Below, piece by piece: positions 8,512 through 17,765 of a stretch of 36,103 nucleotides of DNA. Both the position numbers and the translations under genes were made by a program. Below the pieces are notes generated by a model that was given only the letters and a program-made list of their open reading frames with translations, had not been told where the DNA came from and did no database searches. Source of the stretch: Flavobacteriales bacterium (lineage in GTDB: Bacteria; Bacteroidota; Bacteroidia; Flavobacteriales; UBA7430); the NCBI GenBank assembly GCA_002692065.1, contig NZJX01000013.1, forward strand, positions 32,431 through 68,533. Reading direction: 5' to 3'. The first letter of the stretch is position 1, and every line of letters starts with the position of its first letter.

Positions 8512-9810
8512 ATGAAATTTTTTAAAACTATATCAAATATACTTAAAATTGAAGAATTAAGATCTAGAATATTAACTACCCTGGGATTTTTATTAATCTA
8601 TAGACTCGGATCTTTTGTTGCACTTCCTGGAATTGATCCCCAAAAACTTGATGCCCTCCAAAATCAAACTTCTGATGGACTACTTGGGTTACTAAATATG
8701 TTTACAGGCGGAGCTTTTTCTCAAGCCTCAATAATGGCTCTAGGAATTATGCCATATATCTCTGCTTCTATTGTAATACAATTAATGACTATGGCAGTCC
8801 CATATCTTCAGAAACTTCAAAAAGATGGGGAAAGTGGAAGAAATAAAATTAATCAAATAACGAGATATTTAACTGTTTTTATAACTAGTATACAAGCTCC
8901 TGGATATATCACAAATTTAAAAGTAACCCTCCCCCCTGACGCATTTTTATTGTCGTCCGGTTCTTTTTGGATATCCAGTATAATAATTTTAGTTACTGGA
9001 ACCATGTTTGCTATGTGGTTGGGTGAAAAGATAACTGATGGTGGGATTGGAAATGGCATTTCTCTTCTTATTATGGTTGGTATTATAGCTGTTTTACCGC
9101 AGTCATTTTTATTTGAAATAGGTCGTGTAAGACCCCTGATAATTTTTATTGAGTTAATAATAATGTTAATAGTTATTTTAGCTTCAGTTCTGTTAATTCA
9201 AGGTGTTAGGAAAATTCCAATTCAATATGCTAAAAGAGGTTCTAATATTCAAGCCTCCAGACAATATATGCCATTAAAAGTTAATGCATCTGGAGTTATG
9301 CCTATAATATTTGCTCAAGCTATTATGTTTGTTCCTATTACCTTTGCAGGGTTATCTCAATCTGAAAAGGTTCAAACATTTGTAACTACATTTTCAGATT
9401 TCTCTGGATTTTGGTATAATTTTGTTTTTGCTGTTTTAATTATACTCTTTACATATTTTTACACGGCTATTACAATCAATACTAATCAAATGGCTGACGA
9501 TTTAAAGAGGAATGGAGGTTTTGTTCCTGGAATTAAGCCCGGGAAGGATACTGCAAATTTTTTAGATGGTGTGATGTCTAAAATTGTTTTACCTGGTTCA
9601 ATTTTCCTTGCATTTATTGCTATACTCCCAGCATTTGCTATGAATGCTGGAATTAATCAGTCATTTGCACAATTTTTTGGAGGTACTTCATTATTGATTA
9701 TGGTTGGAGTTGTCCTAGATACCCTCCAACAAATTGAAAGTTATTTACTTTTTAGACACTATGACGGTTTAATGAAGTCTGGGAGGATTACTGGAAAATC
9801 AGGTATGTAA
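8512..9810 (+). CDS. secY: Sec translocon channel subunit SecY
   Basis: Complete 432-residue SecY, the ten-helix membrane pore that exports and inserts proteins with SecE, SecG and SecA. Hydrophobic segments run through the whole protein. Conserved stretches include the N-terminal helix and plug region (IYRLGSFVALPGID, ASIMALGIMPYISASIVIQL), GGIGNGISLLIMVGI in mid-protein, and the cytoplasmic loop KRNGGFVPGIKPGKDT near residue 340. It is the only secY here, lies four bases after rplO, and is followed directly by map; an adk gene, often found between the two, is absent. A minus-strand open frame over 8853-9059 is a shadow. Confidence 0.97.
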   Translation: MKFFKTISNILKIEELRSRILTTLGFLLIYRLGSFVALPGIDPQKLDALQNQTSDGLLGLLNMFTGGAFSQASIMALGIMPYISASIVIQLMTMAVPYLQKLQKDGESGRNKINQITRYLTVFITSIQAPGYITNLKVTLPPDAFLLSSGSFWISSIIILVTGTMFAMWLGEKITDGGIGNGISLLIMVGIIAVLPQSFLFEIGRVRPLIIFIELIIMLIVILASVLLIQGVRKIPIQYAKRGSNIQASRQYMPLKVNASGVMPIIFAQAIMFVPITFAGLSQSEKVQTFVTTFSDFSGFWYNFVFAVLIILFTYFYTAITINTNQMADDLKRNGGFVPGIKPGKDTANFLDGVMSKIVLPGSIFLAFIAILPAFAMNAGINQSFAQFFGGTSLLIMVGVVLDTLQQIESYLLFRHYDGLMKSGRITGKSGM

Positions 9811-9819
9811 AATGATATT

Positions 9820-10593
9820 ATGATTTATTACAAAACTGAAGAAGAAATAGAATTAATTAAAGATAGTTCTTTACTTGTTGCTAAAACTCATGCTGAAATC
9901 GCCAAGTTTATTAAACCTGGTGTTACTTCAATTTTTCTAGATAAAATTGCTGAAGAATTTATCAATGATAATGGAGGTAAGCCTGCTTTTAAAGGTTATA
10001 ATAAGTTTCCTAATACACTATGCGTATCACCAAATGAAGAAGTTGTTCATGGGATTCCTAATGATAAACCAATTAAGTCGGGGACAGTTCTTTCTGTTGA
10101 TTGCGGAGTTTTAAAAAATGGTTTTTATGGAGATTCAGCTTTTACTTTTGAGGTGGGCGAAACAAAAGAAGATTTTAAGAATTTACTAAAAGTTACTAGA
10201 GATTCGCTCTATAAAGGAATTGAGAAGGCTACAACTGGAAATAGCATTGGAGACATAGCCTTCGCTATCCAATCTCATGTAGAAAATAGTGGTTATAGTG
10301 TGGTAAGAGAGCTAGTTGGTCACGGAATTGGTAGAAATTTACACGAAAGTCCGGAAGTTCCTAATTATGGTAAAAGAGGTAAAGGATTAAAATTAAAAAG
10401 TGGTTTAGTTATAGCAATTGAGCCTATGGTAAATTATGGTAACAAAGACATTTTTCAGTTATCTGATGGATGGACTATAAAGACCAGAGATATGCTACCT
10501 TCGGCACATTTTGAGCATACAGTATTGGTTAAGAATGATAAGGCAGAAATTTTATCTTCATTTGATTATGTAGATGAAGTTTTAAATAATTAA
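9820..10593 (+). CDS. map: Methionine aminopeptidase, type I
   Basis: Complete 257-residue enzyme that removes the initiator Met from new proteins in the cytoplasm. All five metal ligands of the pita-bread fold are visible: D94 (SVDCGV), D105 (YGDSAF), H168 (VGHGIG), E201 (AIEPMV) and E232 (HFEHTV). The substrate-contacting His is H77 (VVHGIP). The length and lack of an N-terminal zinc finger indicate a type Ia enzyme. It lies between secY and infA, the normal position in this superoperon, with gaps of 9 and 22 bases. Confidence 0.96.
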   Translation: MIYYKTEEEIELIKDSSLLVAKTHAEIAKFIKPGVTSIFLDKIAEEFINDNGGKPAFKGYNKFPNTLCVSPNEEVVHGIPNDKPIKSGTVLSVDCGVLKNGFYGDSAFTFEVGETKEDFKNLLKVTRDSLYKGIEKATTGNSIGDIAFAIQSHVENSGYSVVRELVGHGIGRNLHESPEVPNYGKRGKGLKLKSGLVIAIEPMVNYGNKDIFQLSDGWTIKTRDMLPSAHFEHTVLVKNDKAEILSSFDYVDEVLNN

Positions 10594-10615
10594 TAAAACA
10601 AATAGATTAGAAAAT

Positions 10616-10831
10616 ATGGCTAAACAAGCTTCGATAGAACAAGATGGTGTTATCATTGAGTCACTTTCAAATGCAATGTTTCGAGTTGAACTTGAAAATG
10701 GTCATATGTTAACCGCTCATATATCAGGTAAAATGAGAATGCACTATATTAAATTATTACCTGGTGATAAAGTTAAACTAGAAATGTCACCTTATGATTT
10801 ATCAAAAGGTAGAATAACTTATAGATATTAA
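10616..10831 (+). CDS. infA: Translation initiation factor IF-1
   Basis: Complete 71-residue IF-1, a single OB-fold (S1-like) protein that occupies the ribosomal A site during initiation. It reads [20 protein letters not shown] then [20 protein letters not shown] and ends [10 protein letters not shown], all typical. It sits between map and rpmJ. The ATG follows TTAGAAAAT with no Shine-Dalgarno core. Nothing unusual seen. Confidence 0.97.
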   Translation: MAKQASIEQDGVIIESLSNAMFRVELENGHMLTAHISGKMRMHYIKLLPGDKVKLEMSPYDLSKGRITYRY

Positions 10832-10845
10832 ATTAAATTATTATT

Positions 10846-10962
10846 ATGAAAGTAAGAGCATCAATAAAAAAGAGAAGTTCTGATTGTCAGATTGTTAAAA
10901 GAAATGGTAAGCTTTACGTTATCAATAAGAAAAATCCAAGATTTAAACAAAGACAAGGATAA
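10846..10962 (+). CDS. rpmJ: 50S ribosomal protein L36 (bL36), zinc-free type
   Basis: A 38-residue gene too short for most gene callers. It reads [19 protein letters not shown] and ends with [10 protein letters not shown], which is the L36 pattern. The C+ form has a zinc site of three Cys and one His; here only one Cys (residue 14) remains and the His of the PRHKQ motif is Phe (PRFKQ), so it cannot bind zinc in the usual way. This is the form I know from Bacteroidota. It lies 14 bases after infA and 31 bases before rpsM, the expected spot. Confidence 0.95.
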   Translation: MKVRASIKKRSSDCQIVKRNGKLYVINKKNPRFKQRQG

Positions 10963-10993
10963 ATAAACTAATATTAAATTTTAAAATTATTTT

Positions 10994-11368
10994 ATGGCAA
11001 GAATAGCAGGGGTAGATTTACCCAAAAATAAAAGAGGTGAAATAGGTTTAACCTATATTTTCGGTGTTGGTAAAAGTAAGGCACAAGAAATACTTAATGA
11101 GGCTGGAGTAAATTTAGATACAAAAGTTGGACAATGGAATGATGAAGAACTTAATAAAATTAGGAGCGTTATTTCTAATTGTAAAATAGAAGGTGAATTG
11201 AGATCTGAAGTCCAAATGAGTATTAAAAGATTAATGGATATAGGTTGTAACCGAGGACAAAGACATAGATCTGGATTACCGCTAAGAGGTCAAAGAACAA
11301 AAAATAACTCAAGAACAAGAAAAGGAAGAAGAAAAACTGTAGCTAATAAAAAGAAAGCTACTAAATAA
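10994..11368 (+). CDS. rpsM: 30S ribosomal protein S13 (uS13)
   Basis: Complete 124-residue S13, a 30S head protein that contacts P-site tRNA and the large subunit. It begins [19 protein letters not shown], carries a helix-hairpin-like [14 protein letters not shown], and ends in the basic tail with [17 protein letters not shown]. This is the first gene of the alpha operon part. Nothing unusual seen. Confidence 0.97.
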   Translation: MARIAGVDLPKNKRGEIGLTYIFGVGKSKAQEILNEAGVNLDTKVGQWNDEELNKIRSVISNCKIEGELRSEVQMSIKRLMDIGCNRGQRHRSGLPLRGQRTKNNSRTRKGRRKTVANKKKATK

Positions 11369-11376
11369 TTATAATT

Positions 11377-11757
11377 ATGGCTAAAAGTAATAAAAAGAGA
11401 AATGTCAAAGTTGAAGCAAGTGGTGAAGCTCACATATTTGCCTCATTTAATAATATCATTATTTCTTTAACAAATAATTCGGGTCAAGTAATATCATGGT
11501 CCTCAGCTGGTAAGCAGGGTTTTAAAGGGTCTAAGAAAAATACACCCTATGCTGCTCAAATGGCGGCAGAGGATTGTGCTAAATTAGCATACGAAGCTGG
11601 TCTTAGAAGGGTTAAAGTTTTTGTTAAAGGACCAGGAAATGGGAGAGAATCTGCGATAAGAACCCTTCATAATAGTGGAATCCTAGTTTCTGAAATTATT
11701 GATGTTACTCCTCAACCTCACAACGGTTGTAGGCCTCCTAAAAGAAGAAGAGTTTAA
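11377..11757 (+). CDS. rpsK: 30S ribosomal protein S11 (uS11)
   Basis: Complete 126-residue S11, a platform protein near the E site. Motifs: [51 protein letters not shown], and the C-terminal [18 protein letters not shown]. Length and position between rpsM and rpsD are standard, with an eight-base gap from rpsM. Nothing unusual seen. Confidence 0.97.
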   Translation: MAKSNKKRNVKVEASGEAHIFASFNNIIISLTNNSGQVISWSSAGKQGFKGSKKNTPYAAQMAAEDCAKLAYEAGLRRVKVFVKGPGNGRESAIRTLHNSGILVSEIIDVTPQPHNGCRPPKRRRV

Positions 11758-11771
11758 TTAAAAATAAAAAT

Positions 11772-12377
11772 ATGGCAAGATATACTGGACCTAAAACAAA
11801 AATTTCTAGAACTTTTGGTGAACCAATTTTTGGCTCAGATAAGTCTCTAGAAAAGAAAAAATATCCTCCTGGTCAGCATGGAGTTATGAAAAAAAGAGCA
11901 AAAAAATCTGAATATGCAGTTCAACTTTTAGAAAAACAAAAAGCTAAATATACATATGGTATACTTGAAAAACAATTTAGGAATTTATATAAAAAAGCAT
12001 CATCTAAAGTTGGAATCACTGGAGAAATCCTTCTCCAGTTGTGTGAACAAAGATTAGATAATGTAGTTTATAGAATGGGAATTTCTAGCACAAGGAGTGG
12101 TGCAAGACAATTAGTATCTCACAGGCATATATTAGTTAATGGAATTGTTGTTAATATTCCTTCATTTTCCCTTAAAGAAGGTGATGTTGTTGAAGTTAGA
12201 GAAAAGTCTAAGTCTATGGAATCTATTGTAGATTCCCTAAAAGTTAATAACTCATCATACGAATGGCTACAATTTAATTTAGATTCCTTAAAAGGAACTT
12301 TTGTATCTGTCCCTCAAAGAGATCAAATTCCTGAAAATATTAAAGAACAGTTAATTGTAGAATTATATTCAAAATAA
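11772..12377 (+). CDS. rpsD: 30S ribosomal protein S4 (uS4), zinc-free type
   Basis: Complete 201-residue S4, a primary 16S rRNA binder and fidelity protein. The N-terminus [20 protein letters not shown] lacks the Cys cluster of zinc-binding S4, so this is the C- form. The S4 RNA-binding domain is visible as [11 protein letters not shown], then SRHILVNG-like [16 protein letters not shown] near residues 115-130. In E. coli S4 represses the alpha operon; no evidence either way here. It lies between rpsK and rpoA. Confidence 0.97.
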   Translation: MARYTGPKTKISRTFGEPIFGSDKSLEKKKYPPGQHGVMKKRAKKSEYAVQLLEKQKAKYTYGILEKQFRNLYKKASSKVGITGEILLQLCEQRLDNVVYRMGISSTRSGARQLVSHRHILVNGIVVNIPSFSLKEGDVVEVREKSKSMESIVDSLKVNNSSYEWLQFNLDSLKGTFVSVPQRDQIPENIKEQLIVELYSK

Positions 12378-12401
12378 ATTTTAATTAAAAAAATATATAA
12401 T

Positions 12402-13394
12402 ATGGCTATTTTAAATTTTCAAAAACCTGACAGAGTATATATGGTTAATTCCTCTGATACTTTTGGGCAATTTGAATTCAGACCTTTAGAACCTGGTTAT
12501 GGACTTACTGTTGGTAATGCTCTCAGAAGAGTTCTTTTATCGTCTCTTGAAGGATTTGCAATTTCCTCCGTAAAAATTGAAGGAATTGAACACGAGTTTT
12601 CAACTATTGATGGAATGGTTGAAGATATAACCGAAGTAATTTTAAATTTAAAACAGGTTAGATTTAAAATTCAGGTTGATGATGTTGAGGACGAGTTAGT
12701 TAAAATTTCTATTTCTAATCAAAAACAAATTACTGCTGGAGATATTGGTAAATTTATTTCAAACTTTCAAGTACTTAATCCTGAGCTTATAATTTGTAAT
12801 GTTGATCCTAAAGTTAAACTTGATTTTACTCTAAATATAAGTAAAGGTAGAGGCTTTGTAACTTCTGAAGAACATAATATTGACCATTTACCTCTTGGTA
12901 CTATATCTATTGATTCTATTTTTACTCCAATTAAAAATGTTAAATACAATATTGATAATTTTAGAGTAGAGCAAAAAACTGATTATGAAAAACTCATTTT
13001 CGAAATAACAACAGATGGTTCTATCAACCCAAAAGATGCTTTAACTGAAGCATCAAAAATATTGATTCATCACTTCATGCTTTTCTCTGATGAAAGAATT
13101 TCTCTTGAAGACCAAGAAACTGCATCTGAAAATCAATATGATGAAGAGTCATTAAAAATGAGACAACTTCTTCATTCAAAATTAACGGATATGGATTTAT
13201 CAGTTAGAGCTTTAAATTGTCTAAAAGCTGCTGAAGTAGAAACCCTTGGAGACTTAGTGTCCTTTAATAAAAGTGATCTTATGAAATTTAGAAACTTTGG
13301 AAAAAAGTCCCTAACTGAGCTTGATGAATTAGTTGCTGTAAAAGGTTTAACTTTTGGGATGGATACCAGTAAGTATAAACTTGATAAAAATTAA
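12402..13394 (+). CDS. rpoA: RNA polymerase alpha subunit
   Basis: Complete 330-residue alpha subunit. The N-terminal dimerisation domain (about 1-230) starts assembly of the core enzyme and has [20 protein letters not shown] and [15 protein letters not shown] followed by [15 protein letters not shown]. The C-terminal domain (about 258-325), which binds UP elements and activators, has [20 protein letters not shown] and [16 protein letters not shown] linker rich in Glu and Ser (about 232-255) joins the two. It lies 24 bases after rpsD and three bases before rplQ. The minus-strand frame over 12767-12949 is a shadow. Confidence 0.97.
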   Translation: MAILNFQKPDRVYMVNSSDTFGQFEFRPLEPGYGLTVGNALRRVLLSSLEGFAISSVKIEGIEHEFSTIDGMVEDITEVILNLKQVRFKIQVDDVEDELVKISISNQKQITAGDIGKFISNFQVLNPELIICNVDPKVKLDFTLNISKGRGFVTSEEHNIDHLPLGTISIDSIFTPIKNVKYNIDNFRVEQKTDYEKLIFEITTDGSINPKDALTEASKILIHHFMLFSDERISLEDQETASENQYDEESLKMRQLLHSKLTDMDLSVRALNCLKAAEVETLGDLVSFNKSDLMKFRNFGKKSLTELDELVAVKGLTFGMDTSKYKLDKN

Positions 13395-13397
13395 AAT

Positions 13398-13964
13398 ATG
13401 AGGCATAGAAACAAAAATAATAATCTAGGAAGGAAAGCAAACCACAAAAAAGCTTTGCTATCTAATTTAGCTTGTTCATTACTTAAACATAAAAGAATAA
13501 ATACTACCCTGGCTAAAGCGAAGGTTCTCAAGAGATTTGTTGAACCCTTGATTACAAAATCTAAAACTGATACTACTCATTCAAGAAGAACAGTTTTTAG
13601 ATATCTTAAGCAAAAAGAAATCATTTCAGAATTATTTGGGGTTATATCAGAAAAAATAATAAATAGACCTGGAGGCTACACAAGAATTATAAAAACTGGC
13701 AATAGGTTGGGTGATAATGCTGAGATGTGTATGATGGAATTAGTTGACTTTAACGAGGTATATTCTAATAAAAGTACAAAAGTTAAAAAATCGAGAACCA
13801 GAAGAAGTAAGAAACTAAATCAAACAAATGAGTCTAAAACTCAAAAGACAGAAGAAGTTTCCAGTGATAAGACAAATAAGATTATTGATCTAAATAATCA
13901 AAAAACTGAAAGTAAAAAAAATGATGAAGTTTCAAATGACGACTCAAACAACGGAAATACCTAA
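13398..13964 (+). CDS. rplQ: 50S ribosomal protein L17 (bL17) with long C-terminal tail
   Basis: L17, 188 residues, lining the exit-tunnel surface of the 50S subunit. Residues 1-121 are the normal fold ([20 protein letters not shown], then [20 protein letters not shown] and MELVDFNE). Residues 122-188 form an added low-complexity tail: a basic patch ([12 protein letters not shown]) and then a stretch rich in Asn, Ser, Thr, Asp, Glu and Lys. Bacteroidota L17 proteins commonly have such tails, usually more Ala/Lys/Glu-rich; the role is unknown. This is the last gene of the ribosomal block. Confidence 0.96.
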   Translation: MRHRNKNNNLGRKANHKKALLSNLACSLLKHKRINTTLAKAKVLKRFVEPLITKSKTDTTHSRRTVFRYLKQKEIISELFGVISEKIINRPGGYTRIIKTGNRLGDNAEMCMMELVDFNEVYSNKSTKVKKSRTRRSKKLNQTNESKTQKTEEVSSDKTNKIIDLNNQKTESKKNDEVSNDDSNNGNT

Positions 13965-13996
13965 TTTATTAGCTACTATTTAATTTTTGTTAATTT

Positions 13997-14030
13997 AAGG
14001 ATGTAGCTTTTTATTGTTATGTCCTTTTTT
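13997..14030 (+). terminator. Weak intrinsic terminator after rplQ
   Basis: About 30 bases after the rplQ stop, AAGGATGTA (13997-14005) can pair with TATGTCCTT (14018-14026), including two tandem G-U pairs, around a 12-base loop; a run of six T (14025-14030) follows. The stem is weak, so partial read-through into carA is plausible. The 91-base gap to carA holds no clear TAnnTTTG promoter element. Confidence 0.4.
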
Positions 14031-14055
14031 AGTTATCTAAATAAAATAAATTTTG

Positions 14056-15153
14056 ATGAGATACATTGAAAAAGACAAAGCTCTCTTAATTCTGGAGGAC
14101 GGAACTATATTTCATGGTTTTGCTGCTGGATATAAAGGAATAGCTGTAGGTGAATTATGCTTTAATACTGGTATGACTGGATATCAAGAAATTTTTACTG
14201 ATCCATCATATTATGGTCAGTTAATGTTAACAACAAATCCACATATTGGAAATTATGGAGTTAATAATGATGAAATTGAATCTGAATCTATTAAAATCTC
14301 AGGATTAATTTGTAAAGATTTCAATAGAAATAATTCAAGAATTAATTCTAATATGAGTTTAAGTGATTATTTTATTAAAGAAAAAATAGTTGCAATATCC
14401 GATGTTGATACAAGAGCTCTAGTCAGATATATAAGAAACAAAGGTTCTATGAATGCACTAATCTCCTCAGTAAATTTTGATTCGAAGTATTTAATGAAAG
14501 AATTAATCAAAGTTCCTAACATGAAAGGACTTGAATTATCCTCCAGTGTTTCAACAAAACAATCATATTTTGTTGGTAATAATGATGCTGAACACAGAGT
14601 AGCTGTTTTGGATCTTGGTGTTAAGAGAAATATTTTAAGATGTCTAACATCAAGAAGTTGTTACTTAAAAGTTTTTCCTTACAATGCTAATTTATCTGAA
14701 ATTTTAGACTGGTCTCCTAATGGGATTTTCTTATCAAATGGGCCTGGGGATCCAAGTGTAATGAAAAATGTTATAAATCTAGTTGTCCAAATAATTGATA
14801 CTAAAATTCCAACTTTTGGAATTTGTCTTGGACATCAGATGATTGGTCTAGCTTGTGGTTTGAAAACATATAAAATGCATAATGGTCACAGAGGTATTAA
14901 TCATCCGGTTATAAACCTAGAGACTGGAAAAGGTGAAATAACATCTCAAAATCATGGCTTTTCAATTGATATTGATTCCATTAAAAATAAAAATAATATA
15001 ATTTTAACTCATAAAAATTTAAATGATGGAACTATAGAGGGAATAAAGTTAAAAGATAGAAGTTGTTTTTCTGTTCAATTTCACCCTGAATCTTCACCTG
15101 GACCTCATGATTCAAGGTATTTATTTGATAATTTTATAAAAGAAATGATTTAA
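14056..15153 (+). CDS. carA: Carbamoyl-phosphate synthase small (glutaminase) subunit
   Basis: Complete 365-residue glutaminase subunit that supplies ammonia from glutamine to CarB for carbamoyl phosphate, feeding pyrimidines and arginine. The N-terminal CPSase domain has LEDGTIFHGFAAG and CFNTGMTGYQEIFTDPSY. The class-I amidotransferase domain has GIFLSNGPGDPS, the nucleophile C257 in FGICLGHQ, and H343/E345 in QFHPES. I use the ATG at 14056; an in-frame TTG one codon upstream is less likely. CarB is not in the window. It follows rplQ and lies four bases before eno, a gene order I know from Flavobacteriia. Confidence 0.96.
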   Translation: MRYIEKDKALLILEDGTIFHGFAAGYKGIAVGELCFNTGMTGYQEIFTDPSYYGQLMLTTNPHIGNYGVNNDEIESESIKISGLICKDFNRNNSRINSNMSLSDYFIKEKIVAISDVDTRALVRYIRNKGSMNALISSVNFDSKYLMKELIKVPNMKGLELSSSVSTKQSYFVGNNDAEHRVAVLDLGVKRNILRCLTSRSCYLKVFPYNANLSEILDWSPNGIFLSNGPGDPSVMKNVINLVVQIIDTKIPTFGICLGHQMIGLACGLKTYKMHNGHRGINHPVINLETGKGEITSQNHGFSIDIDSIKNKNNIILTHKNLNDGTIEGIKLKDRSCFSVQFHPESSPGPHDSRYLFDNFIKEMI

Positions 15154-15157
15154 AAAA

Positions 15158-16444
15158 ATGAATAAGATTACAAATATCGTAGCAAGACAAATTTTAGACT
15201 CCAGAGGAAATCCAACTGTTGAAACTGATGTCTATGTAAATAATACTATGTTTGGAAGAGCATCTGTTCCATCAGGAGCGTCTACAGGCGAGTATGAAGC
15301 AGTAGAACTTAGAGATAATCATGATAATTATTATTTAGGTAAAAGTGTATTAAAAGCAGTAAATAATATAAATGGTTTAATAAGAGAAAATTTAATTGGT
15401 GTTCCGATAGATGATCAGCTTAAAATTGATAATTTAATGATAGAAATTGATGGAACAGCTAATAAAAGTAAATTGGGTGCAAATTCAATTTTATCAGTTT
15501 CACTTTCTTGTTTGAAAGCGGCAGCCTCATTTAACAATAAGTTTTTATTTAATTTTATTCAAAAAGATTTACCTAAAATTATGCCTATTCCAATGATGAA
15601 TATTATTAATGGAGGAGCGCATGCTGATAATTTAATTGACTTTCAAGAGTTTATGATAATGCCACTTAATACGAATAGATTTTCTGAATCATTAAGGATT
15701 GGTGTAGAGATTTTTCATACACTTAAACAAGTTCTTAAGAGTAAAGGTTTTTCAACAAATGTTGGAGATGAAGGAGGTTTTGCTCCAAATTTAAAATCAA
15801 ATACCGAAGCATTAGAGATTATAACTATTGCAATTGAAAAAGCCGGATATTCTCCAGGTAAAGATGTTTTTATTTCTCTTGATGTTGCTGCAAGTGAGTT
15901 CTATGATAAACAAAATAAATTATATAAATTTAAAGGAGAAAAACACTCTGGTCTCAATTCGAGTGATATGATAGGTTATTTTAAAAAAATATGTAATAAG
16001 TTCCCAATTATTTCAATAGAAGATGGTTTAGACCAAGATGACTGGGATGGTTGGATTAAATTGTCAAAAGAATTGGGAGAAAAAGTTCAGTTAGTTGGTG
16101 ATGACTTATTTGTTACTAATTCTGATAGAATAAAAATTGGTATTAAAAAAAATATTGCTAACTCGGTATTAATTAAATTAAATCAGATAGGAACATTTTC
16201 TGAAACATTAGAAGCCATTAATCTTGCTAAGTTAAATAACTATTCAACAATAATGAGTCATAGATCTGGTGAGACAGAGGATAGTATAATTTCTGATATT
16301 TCAGTTGGTTTAAGTACAGGTCAGATTAAAACAGGTTCAGCATCAAGGTCTGATAGAATTAGTAAATACAACCAATTGCTAAGAATTGAGGAAATTTTAG
16401 GTGAATCAGCAATTTTTTTAGGTAAAAATTTTAAATATATATAG
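15158..16444 (+). CDS. eno: Enolase
   Basis: Complete 428-residue enolase, converting 2-phosphoglycerate to phosphoenolpyruvate in glycolysis. The N-terminal ARQILDSRGNPTVETDV is diagnostic. The catalytic pair E205 (GDEGGF) and K340 (LIKLNQ), metal ligands D242, E288 (SIEDG) and D315 (VGDDLF), and SHRSGETED (367-375) are all present. Length is standard. Only four bases separate it from carA and 17 from gltA, so the three are probably one transcript. GDEGGF is encoded with an internal AGGAGG (15772-15777). Confidence 0.97.
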   Translation: MNKITNIVARQILDSRGNPTVETDVYVNNTMFGRASVPSGASTGEYEAVELRDNHDNYYLGKSVLKAVNNINGLIRENLIGVPIDDQLKIDNLMIEIDGTANKSKLGANSILSVSLSCLKAAASFNNKFLFNFIQKDLPKIMPIPMMNIINGGAHADNLIDFQEFMIMPLNTNRFSESLRIGVEIFHTLKQVLKSKGFSTNVGDEGGFAPNLKSNTEALEIITIAIEKAGYSPGKDVFISLDVAASEFYDKQNKLYKFKGEKHSGLNSSDMIGYFKKICNKFPIISIEDGLDQDDWDGWIKLSKELGEKVQLVGDDLFVTNSDRIKIGIKKNIANSVLIKLNQIGTFSETLEAINLAKLNNYSTIMSHRSGETEDSIISDISVGLSTGQIKTGSASRSDRISKYNQLLRIEEILGESAIFLGKNFKYI

Positions 16445-16461
16445 AATTTTAATTTTATTTT

Positions 16462-17754
16462 ATGGATGAAAATATAGAAATTTCCTTTGGTGGAAGACTA
16501 CATAAGTTCCCAATAATTAATGGAACGGAGGGGGAAAAAGCAATTGATATAAGCAGTTTAAGAAAAAAAACTGGTCTAATTACTATTGATACTGGATTTA
16601 AAAATACAGGATCTACAAAAAGTTCAATTACATTTTTAAATGGAGAAAAAGGTATTTTAAGACACAGAGGTTATAGTATTGATGACTTAACAAATAAATC
16701 AACTTTTCTTGAAGTTGCATATTTATTAATTTATGGTGAATTACCTAATTTATCAAAATTGAAAACATTTAAAGATAATATAACACTTCACACTTTAGTG
16801 CATGAGGATGTTAAAGGAATTTTAGACGGTTTTCCTTCAAAAGCACATCCAATGGGTGTTTTATCTTCTTTGGTATCGTCTTTAACTGCTTTTTATCCAA
16901 AATCTCTTGATCCAAACAGATCTGTTGAGGAAATTAATGGAACGATCATAAGAATAATTGCAAAACTTCCAACATTAGCTGCATGGGCATTTAAAAATAG
17001 AATGAGACAACCACTAGTTTATCCTAATAATAATTTAGATTATTGTTCTAATTTTTTAAATATGATGTTCAGTCTTCCAACTCATGATTATAAGATTAAT
17101 AAAATTGTTTCAAATGCACTAGAAAAATTATTAATTCTTCATATTGATCACGAGCAAAATTGTTCAGCTTCTACAGTAAGAATTGTTGGTTCATCTCATG
17201 CTAGTTTATATGCATCTATATCTGCTGGAATTGCTGCTTTATGGGGACCCTTACATGGTGGAGCAAATCAAGCAGTGATTGAAATGTTAGAGGAAATTAA
17301 AAAAGATAATTGTAATGTTAAAAAATATATAGATAAAGCCAAAGACAAGTCTGATCAATTTAGATTGATGGGATTTGGCCACAGAGTCTATAAAAACTTT
17401 GATCCTAGAGCAAGAATAATTAAAGACGCTGCTGAAGAAGTTTTAAATTCACTTGGAATTAATGATCCAGTTCTTGACATTGCAAAAAAAATTGAGAAAA
17501 TTGCTCTTACTGATCAATATTTTATTGAAAGGGGACTTTATCCAAATGTTGATTTTTATTCTGGTATTATTTACAGAGCAATAGGAATACCAACCGATAT
17601 GTTTACAGTTATGTTTGCTTTAGGAAGATTACCTGGATGGGTTGCCCAATGGAAAGAAATGAGAGAAAATAATGAACCAATTGGAAGACCAAGACAGTTA
17701 TATACTGGAAATATTTCAAGAAAATATGTCCCAATAAATGAAAGAAAAAATTAA
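16462..17754 (+). CDS. gltA: Citrate synthase (type II)
   Basis: Complete 430-residue citrate synthase that condenses oxaloacetate with acetyl-CoA at the entry of the TCA cycle. The catalytic triad is visible: H265 (PLHGGANQ), H307 (GFGHRVYK) and D364 (NVDFYSG). The N-terminal beta-rich extension (about 1-60) and overall length match the hexameric, NADH-sensitive type II group of Gram-negative bacteria, though whether it is NADH-regulated cannot be seen. It sits between eno and lpdA, linking glycolysis and the TCA cycle in one block. Confidence 0.97.
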   Translation: MDENIEISFGGRLHKFPIINGTEGEKAIDISSLRKKTGLITIDTGFKNTGSTKSSITFLNGEKGILRHRGYSIDDLTNKSTFLEVAYLLIYGELPNLSKLKTFKDNITLHTLVHEDVKGILDGFPSKAHPMGVLSSLVSSLTAFYPKSLDPNRSVEEINGTIIRIIAKLPTLAAWAFKNRMRQPLVYPNNNLDYCSNFLNMMFSLPTHDYKINKIVSNALEKLLILHIDHEQNCSASTVRIVGSSHASLYASISAGIAALWGPLHGGANQAVIEMLEEIKKDNCNVKKYIDKAKDKSDQFRLMGFGHRVYKNFDPRARIIKDAAEEVLNSLGINDPVLDIAKKIEKIALTDQYFIERGLYPNVDFYSGIIYRAIGIPTDMFTVMFALGRLPGWVAQWKEMRENNEPIGRPRQLYTGNISRKYVPINERKN

Positions 17755-17765
17755 TTTGATTTATT

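Noticed and set aside
13965-14055. carA promoter
   Set aside because: The nearest match, TAATTTTTG, has three bases between TA and TTTG instead of two, and lies before the hairpin.
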